A DNA stretch of 25,969 nucleotides, from contig CBDUMN010000047.1 in the NCBI GenBank assembly GCA_965368335.1, forward strand, positions 1 to 25,969, in the 5' to 3' direction. The translations under genes and the position numbers were made by a program. The notes beneath the pieces were generated by a model, which saw only the letters and a program-made list of their open reading frames with translations, did not search any database and was not told where the DNA came from. Below, one piece after another: positions 22,092 to 25,969 of the stretch. The DNA is from CBDUMN01 sp965368335. GTDB taxonomy: Bacteria > Pseudomonadota > Alphaproteobacteria > Rhodospirillales > JAPHRK01. Each line of letters starts with the position of its first letter. Position 1 is the first letter of the stretch.

Positions 22092-22565
22092 CTAAAGTCC
22101 GGTTCCTCGAGTCGCATCCAGTGCGCCCTGAAGGATATAAGCGGCGGCAGCCTTATCGACAACGTCTCTTCGGCGTTTTCTTGTCATATCCACGTCGCCA
22201 ATGAGAATTCGTTCGACGGCGGCTGAGGAAAGTCGCTCATCCCAGAGCAGGATGGGGATCTCTATTTTTTCAAGCAGATTGGCGGCAAACTGCCGGGTCG
22301 ATTGGCAGCGTGGCCCTTCACTGCCGTCCATGGAGAGCGGAAGACCGAGAACCAATCCGCCCACTTCTTGTTTTTCGATGATGGAGATTAAATTTTCAGC
22401 ATCTTTTGTGAACTTGGTCCGACGAATGGTTTCCATGGGAGTTGCAATCGAGCGCATGACGTCGGATAACGCCAGACCGATGGTTTTGCCTCCCAAATCC
22501 AGTCCGAGTAGCCTGTCGCCGGTTTTTAAGGCCGCCATCATTTCTTCTAGCGAAACGATTGCCAT
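22092..22565 (-). CDS. ruvX: YqgF/RuvX-family Holliday junction resolvase-like / pre-16S rRNA nuclease
   Basis: The 157-residue RNase H-fold protein has LLGLDLGGKTIGLALSD with the first catalytic aspartate, the VLGLPLSMDGSEGPR strand-loop, WDERLSS with the acidic residue, and the DVVDKAAAAYIL helix with the last aspartate. In E. coli YqgF processes the 5' end of 16S rRNA; a junction-resolving role has been proposed from the fold. I chose the ATG at 22565 because GGAG lies nine bases upstream and the protein then starts MAIVSLEEM, as in alphaproteobacterial relatives. A GTG at 22601 would add 12 residues without support. It is divergent from the SH3-domain gene, with 104 bases between starts. 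Confidence 0.93.
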   Translation of the reverse strand: MAIVSLEEMMAALKTGDRLLGLDLGGKTIGLALSDVMRSIATPMETIRRTKFTKDAENLISIIEKQEVGGLVLGLPLSMDGSEGPRCQSTRQFAANLLEKIEIPILLWDERLSSAAVERILIGDVDMTRKRRRDVVDKAAAAYILQGALDATRGTGL

Positions 22566-22634
22566 GACTTTGATCTCCAGATATCTCTTCAGTCCGTACA
22601 CATACTGCCGAGTATCTTGAATTGGAATGTCTTT

Positions 22635-22663
22635 TTGCCCAAAAGAAACTCCTAGTTTATGAT
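22635..22663 (+). promoter_or_regulatory. Promoter of the SH3-domain gene, placed for leaderless transcription
   Basis: TTGCCC (22635-22640, four of six to TTGACA) is followed after exactly 17 bases by TATGAT (22658-22663, five of six to TATAAT). The ATG at 22670 begins seven bases downstream of the -10 element, which is the usual start-site distance. There is no ribosome-binding site in the six intervening bases, so the mRNA would be leaderless. Confidence 0.6.
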
Positions 22664-22669
22664 TTGCCC

Positions 22670-23593
22670 ATGACCGACTTGCGAAAAACCGTTGCTCTGT
22701 TTGCTTTTGTTTTTCTGGCCCTGGTGAGCCAGGGAGCTTTGGCTGAGGATTCGAAAGATCCTTTTGAAGGCGTAGAGATGGAGCCGGTAAAAGGCACTTT
22801 CATCGTTACGAAAAGCGCTGTCAATTTGCGGGAGAAGCCAGGGACGAATGGGGCGAAACTTAGTAAGCTCGATAAGGATGAAGTGGTTCGGGTCGTCGGT
22901 CAGGCTAAAGGAACCAGTTGGTTCGCGGTCGTTCGAGAAAGTGGCGAGCGTGGTTTTTCCTATAACCCGGTTTTTTTAAGAATACTCGATGGCCGGTTAT
23001 CCAGCCCGTTGAAAGGGCGCGTAACGGTGCAGGATGGTCCCAACTGTCGTTACGAACTGCGTAACGCTAATGAGATCGATCAGGACGATACGGCAGACCT
23101 TAAGGTTTCTGATTATTGGGCCGACATGATTTGCAATGTGAACGGCAGGAAAATCTCCTTTACCGCTTTCATGTTTATGACCGAGACGCCTTGGAACATG
23201 AATCCGGGCGGTTCCCACCAAATCAGCATGGAGTTAGCCGATGTCGCAGTGGAATACGACAAGGTGATTTCTGCGGTGACCATGTGGCGCTACGACAAAA
23301 AAACAGTGGTTTTCGATTCTGTTTCACCGAAGAAATTCAAATCGGCAAAGCCTTTGCAAAGCAAAGAGGCGTCAGACGTTCCCTCAGCGCTTAAGTCGGC
23401 CATGGAGGTCGCTTTGAGCGCCTGGAATAATAAACTCTGGGAAACGGTGGCGAAAAAGGAGGATGTGGGGGAAGAGGCCGCTCCAGAAGAAGGTGAAGAG
23501 GGGAGGGCTGAAAAAGAGAATTCAGATACTGAAGAAAAAGCCGCCGAAAAGCCGCTTCCCGGTATGGAGCATTCCGGGCATGGCGAAGAGTAG
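22670..23593 (+). CDS. Exported bacterial SH3-domain protein with acidic tail
   Basis: From this ATG the protein has 307 residues. Residues 1-25 are a Sec signal peptide (TDLRK, then VALFAFVFLALVSQGALA, cleavage likely before ED). A bacterial SH3 domain lies at about 43-104, with the typical SAVNLREKPG start and WFAVVRESGERGFSYNPVFL end. Residues about 105-255 form a domain I do not recognise; it has two cysteines in the SH3-distal part that could form a disulfide. The last about 45 residues are low-complexity and rich in Glu and Lys, ending in PGMEHSGHGEE. Bacterial SH3 domains often bind cell wall, but the role here is unknown. A longer TTG start at 22622 would spoil the signal peptide. It is followed by a terminator-like hairpin before gatC. 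Confidence 0.82.
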   Translation: MTDLRKTVALFAFVFLALVSQGALAEDSKDPFEGVEMEPVKGTFIVTKSAVNLREKPGTNGAKLSKLDKDEVVRVVGQAKGTSWFAVVRESGERGFSYNPVFLRILDGRLSSPLKGRVTVQDGPNCRYELRNANEIDQDDTADLKVSDYWADMICNVNGRKISFTAFMFMTETPWNMNPGGSHQISMELADVAVEYDKVISAVTMWRYDKKTVVFDSVSPKKFKSAKPLQSKEASDVPSALKSAMEVALSAWNNKLWETVAKKEDVGEEAAPEEGEEGRAEKENSDTEEKAAEKPLPGMEHSGHGEE

Positions 23594-23655
23594 CAGGGGC
23601 GTTTAGCCCGCTTGCGGAAGCGTTTGGCGGATGCTAGTTTCCGCCCACTTTTGAC

Positions 23656-23678
23656 GACGGTCCCGAGGGGCCGTCTTT
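23656..23678 (+). terminator. Terminator-like hairpin before gatC
   Basis: GACGGTCC (23656-23663) pairs with GGGCCGTC (23668-23675) around CGAG with one G-U pair, followed by only three T. Two smaller stems precede it (GGGC/GCCC at about 23597-23609 and CGCTT/AAGCG at 23609-23622, followed by TTT). Together they probably end the SH3-gene transcript, although the short T tract makes efficiency doubtful. Confidence 0.45.
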
Positions 23679-23709
23679 CCATTCCCGGAACCGGTGGAGT
23701 TAGGCCGAT

Positions 23710-23997
23710 ATGTCGCTTGATAAAGCAACCGTGAAAAATATCGCGTTTCTGGCGCGCATCCGCGTGCCGGAAGAAGACCTGGAGCCCCTGGCCGGGGAGC
23801 TCAATAACATTCTCGACTGGGTCGAGCAATTGGGCGAGGTCGATACGGAGGGTGTAGAGCCCATGGCTAGCGTATCCAATGTAACACTGCCTTTGCGAGC
23901 CGATGCCGTTACTGGCGGAGGGCAGCCCGAGAAGGTGTTGGCCAATGCGCCGGAAGCGGAAAAAGGGTTCTATACGGTTCCCAAGGTGGTGGAATAA
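23710..23997 (+). CDS. gatC: Asp/Glu-tRNA amidotransferase subunit C
   Basis: The 95-residue subunit wraps between GatA and GatB and stabilises the amidotransferase complex. It has the family pattern: MSLDKATVKNIAFLARI at the N terminus, the amphipathic helix LEPLAGELNNILDWVEQLGEVDTEGVEP, then the LRADAVTGG and VLANAPEAEKGFYTVPKVVE ending. Length is typical. GGAG and AGG lie 5-10 bases before the ATG. The TAA stop shares its last A with the gatA ATG (TAATG), so translation of the two is coupled. A weak promoter-like TTGCGG-N17-TAGTTT lies upstream, but I give it little weight. Confidence 0.96.
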   Translation: MSLDKATVKNIAFLARIRVPEEDLEPLAGELNNILDWVEQLGEVDTEGVEPMASVSNVTLPLRADAVTGGGQPEKVLANAPEAEKGFYTVPKVVE

Positions 23998-25463
23998 TGA
24001 GCGACTTCAATAAACTGACCATTGCCCAGGCTCGTGATGGGTTGGCCAAGGGCGATTTTACTTCGGTCGAGCTGACCGAATCCTGCCTGTCCTCCATGTC
24101 GGCGAAGAAAGAGCTGAATGCCTTTATTACCGAAACGCCGGAAATCGCTCTGGAACGCGCCAAGGCTTCCGATGAGCGTCGTGTGTCGGGTAAAGCGGCG
24201 AGCGCCATGGATGGCGTACCGGTGGCGATCAAAGACCTGTTTTGCACCGAAGGGGTGTTGACGACGGCGGCATCACACATTTTGGATGGCTATACCCCGG
24301 TTTATGAATCGAGCGTTTCGGCCAATCTGCGTAATGATGGGGCGGTGATGCTCGGCAAGGCCAATCTCGATGAATTCGCCATGGGCTCGGCCAATGTGAC
24401 CAGCTACTACGGCAATGTGATCAATCCGTGGAAAGCCGAAGATGGCAAAGAGCGGGTGCCGGGCGGTTCGTCAGGCGGTTCGGCCGCGGCGGTTTCGGGC
24501 GATCTTTGTCTTGCCGCCACGGGAACCGACACAGGGGGATCGATCCGTCAACCTGCGTCGTTCTGCGGCATTGTCGGACTGAAACCAACCTACGGGCGTT
24601 GTTCCCGCTGGGGCATCGTGGCCTTTGCTTCATCGTTGGACCAAGCGGGGCCGATGACCAAAACGGTGCGCGATGCGGCGATCATGCTGCAATCGATGGC
24701 CGGGCACGATCCCAAGGATTCGACCTCCGCCCCCATCGATCTGCCCGATTTTGAGGCTGCCTTGACAGGCGACGTCAAGGGGCTGCGGGTTGGTATTCCC
24801 AAAGAGTATCGGGTTGACGGAATGCCTGCCGAAATTGAAAAACTCTGGCAGCAAGGAGCCGAATGGCTGAAAGATGCGGGAGCTGAGATCGTCGATATCT
24901 CGTTGCCTCACACCAAATACGCCTTGCCCGTTTACTACATCGTCGCACCCGCTGAAGCTTCGGCAAACCTGGCTCGCTACGATGGCGTGCGCTACGGCCT
25001 CAGGGTCGATGGCGACAGCATCGACGATATGTACATGAATACTCGGGGTGAGGGCTTCGGTAAGGAAGTTCAGCGCCGTGTGATGATCGGCACCTATGTG
25101 CTGTCGGCGGGGTATTACGACGCCTACTACCGCAAGGCCCAGCAAATCCGCACCTTGATCGCCAAGGACTTTACCGACGCCTATGATCAAGTGGACGTCA
25201 TTCTTACGCCAACTGCGCCTTCTGCGGCTTTTCCAATCGGAGAAAATCAGGACGACCCTCTGGCCATGTATCTCAACGACGTCTTCACCGTTCCCGCGAG
25301 CTTGGCGGGCATTCCCGGTATTTCGGTTCCGGCGGGGTTGTCGGAAAACGGTTTGCCGCTTGGTTTGCAGTTGCTCGGCAAGTCGTTTGATGAAGAAACG
25401 GTGCTTCGCGCCGCCGATGTCATGGAAACGGCGGCTGCATTCAGCGCCAAGCCGGGCCAGTAG
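23997..25463 (+). CDS. gatA: Asp/Glu-tRNA amidotransferase subunit A
   Basis: The 488-residue amidase-signature enzyme releases ammonia from glutamine for GatB. The Ser-cisSer-Lys triad is complete: K79 in GVPVAIKDLF, S158 in VPGGSSGGSAAAV and nucleophile S182 in GTDTGGSIRQPASFCG. Spacing between the serines (24) equals that in known GatA proteins. The C-terminal part includes DVILTPTAPSAAFPIGE and SVPAGLSENGLPLGLQLLGK. With GatC and GatB it converts Glu-tRNA(Gln), and in some organisms Asp-tRNA(Asn), to the amide form in the cytoplasm. It overlaps gatC by one base and precedes gatB by 11 bases. Confidence 0.97.
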   Translation: MSDFNKLTIAQARDGLAKGDFTSVELTESCLSSMSAKKELNAFITETPEIALERAKASDERRVSGKAASAMDGVPVAIKDLFCTEGVLTTAASHILDGYTPVYESSVSANLRNDGAVMLGKANLDEFAMGSANVTSYYGNVINPWKAEDGKERVPGGSSGGSAAAVSGDLCLAATGTDTGGSIRQPASFCGIVGLKPTYGRCSRWGIVAFASSLDQAGPMTKTVRDAAIMLQSMAGHDPKDSTSAPIDLPDFEAALTGDVKGLRVGIPKEYRVDGMPAEIEKLWQQGAEWLKDAGAEIVDISLPHTKYALPVYYIVAPAEASANLARYDGVRYGLRVDGDSIDDMYMNTRGEGFGKEVQRRVMIGTYVLSAGYYDAYYRKAQQIRTLIAKDFTDAYDQVDVILTPTAPSAAFPIGENQDDPLAMYLNDVFTVPASLAGIPGISVPAGLSENGLPLGLQLLGKSFDEETVLRAADVMETAAAFSAKPGQ

Positions 25464-25474
25464 GGGGAAGAGCG

Positions 25475-25969
25475 ATGAGCTACATCATTCAAGGTGAAAC
25501 CGGTGATTGGGAAGTCGTTATCGGTCTGGAAGTTCACTGTCAGGTGATCTCCAAATCCAAGCTGTTTTCCGGCGGCTCGGCCTCTTTTGGCGGTGAGCCC
25601 AACGATCATGTGGATCTATTGGATGCCGGGCTGCCCGGCATGTTGCCGGTGGTCAATGAGCATTGCGTCGAGCAGGCGGTGCGTACCGGTCTGGGGCTCC
25701 AGGCCCAGATCAATAAGCGCTCGGTCTTTTCGCGGAAAAACTATTTCTATGCCGACATGCCGCTGGGCTATCAGATCAGCCAATACGATCAGCCGACGGT
25801 AGGCGAAGGGACTATTTTGCTGGAACTGGACGGCGGCAAAACCAAGGAAGTGGGTATTGAACGCCTGCACCTGGAAGCCGATGCCGGTAAATCCATGCAT
25901 GACCAGCATCCGACCAAGACCTTTGTCGATCTCAACCGGGCCGGTGTCGCCTTGATGGAGATCGTTTCT
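25475..25969 (+). CDS. gatB: Asp/Glu-tRNA amidotransferase subunit B, 5' part
   Basis: The first 165 codons are present and the window ends inside the gene; full-length GatB is usually about 480 residues. The N-terminal catalytic cradle is clear: WEVVIGLEVHCQV, SKLFSG, LLDAGLPGMLPVVNE, RKNYFYADMPLGYQISQYD and LHLEADAGKSMHD, then LNRAGVALMEIVS at the edge. GatB activates the acyl group on the mischarged tRNA and amidates it with ammonia channelled from GatA. AGGGGGA lies a few bases before the ATG, 11 bases after the gatA stop. No frameshift is seen in the visible part. Confidence 0.96.
   Translation, partial: MSYIIQGETGDWEVVIGLEVHCQVISKSKLFSGGSASFGGEPNDHVDLLDAGLPGMLPVVNEHCVEQAVRTGLGLQAQINKRSVFSRKNYFYADMPLGYQISQYDQPTVGEGTILLELDGGKTKEVGIERLHLEADAGKSMHDQHPTKTFVDLNRAGVALMEIVS

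Noticed and set aside
22566..22601. Longer N terminus for RuvX from GTG at 22601
   Set aside because: The extra residues are unlike the family N terminus, and the ATG at 22565 has a well-spaced GGAG.
22622..22669. Longer N terminus for the SH3-domain protein from TTG at 22622
   Set aside because: It would place 16 residues before an otherwise standard signal peptide and overlap the predicted promoter.
24630..25190. Minus-strand open frame of 186 codons opposite gatA
   Set aside because: Antisense to the conserved amidase domain, with no recognisable protein features.
1..25969. CRISPR array, prophage, complete insertion sequence or defence island
   Set aside because: No regularly spaced direct repeats, no transposase, integrase, phage structural or defence-type genes are present; the gene content is almost all housekeeping.

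Overview
The window looks like a chromosomal housekeeping segment of an alphaproteobacterium, most likely of the Rhodospirillales type. The evidence is a near-canonical DivK, a pyrB gene followed by a dihydroorotase-like gene that lacks the HxH metal motif, the order plsY-dprA-topA-rnr, and a gatCAB operon for indirect Gln-tRNA synthesis. I see no prophage, complete insertion sequence, CRISPR array, tRNA or rRNA. The taxonomic call is an inference from protein sequence and gene order only.

Layout. Bases 1-337 hold no gene but contain a short element with inverted ends (41-230), probably a non-autonomous REP/MITE-like repeat. A Crp/Fnr regulator follows (338-1039), then a gene-free stretch of about 535 bases with a possible structured RNA, a clear intrinsic terminator and a sigma70-like promoter leading to divK (1576-1941). 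Two hairpins separate divK from convergent rpmG, a 55-residue gene at 2095-2262. From 13134 down to 2095 everything is on the minus strand: pyrB, pyrC-like, plsY, dprA, topA, rnr, an S41 protease lipoprotein and rpmG. Some joints are tight (pyrB/pyrC overlap, topA/rnr 2 bases apart). Others carry promoter-like sequence (before dprA, topA and rpmG), so this is probably several overlapping transcription units.

prfC (release factor 3) diverges from pyrB. Its stop codon overlaps the stop codon of a convergent 1071-residue membrane diguanylate cyclase with four PAS domains and one GAF domain. Further right on the minus strand lie a membrane-anchored penicillin-acylase-type Ntn hydrolase, an AEC-family permease, a single-domain rhodanese and ruvX. 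An exported SH3-domain protein diverges from ruvX. The window ends in gatC-gatA-gatB, with gatB cut by the window edge.

The genes mainly serve pyrimidine synthesis (pyrB with its partner), phospholipid synthesis (plsY), DNA and RNA topology and turnover (topA, dprA, ruvX, rnr), translation (rpmG, prfC, gatCAB) and cell-cycle or c-di-GMP signalling (divK, GGDEF protein). I found no convincing new multi-gene system. The observations most worth following are three promoters placed so that transcripts would begin at or next to the start codon (pyrB, dprA, SH3 protein), a 19-base palindrome inside the dprA promoter, the HxH-less PyrC, the terminal-repeat element at the left edge and the candidate small RNA upstream of divK.
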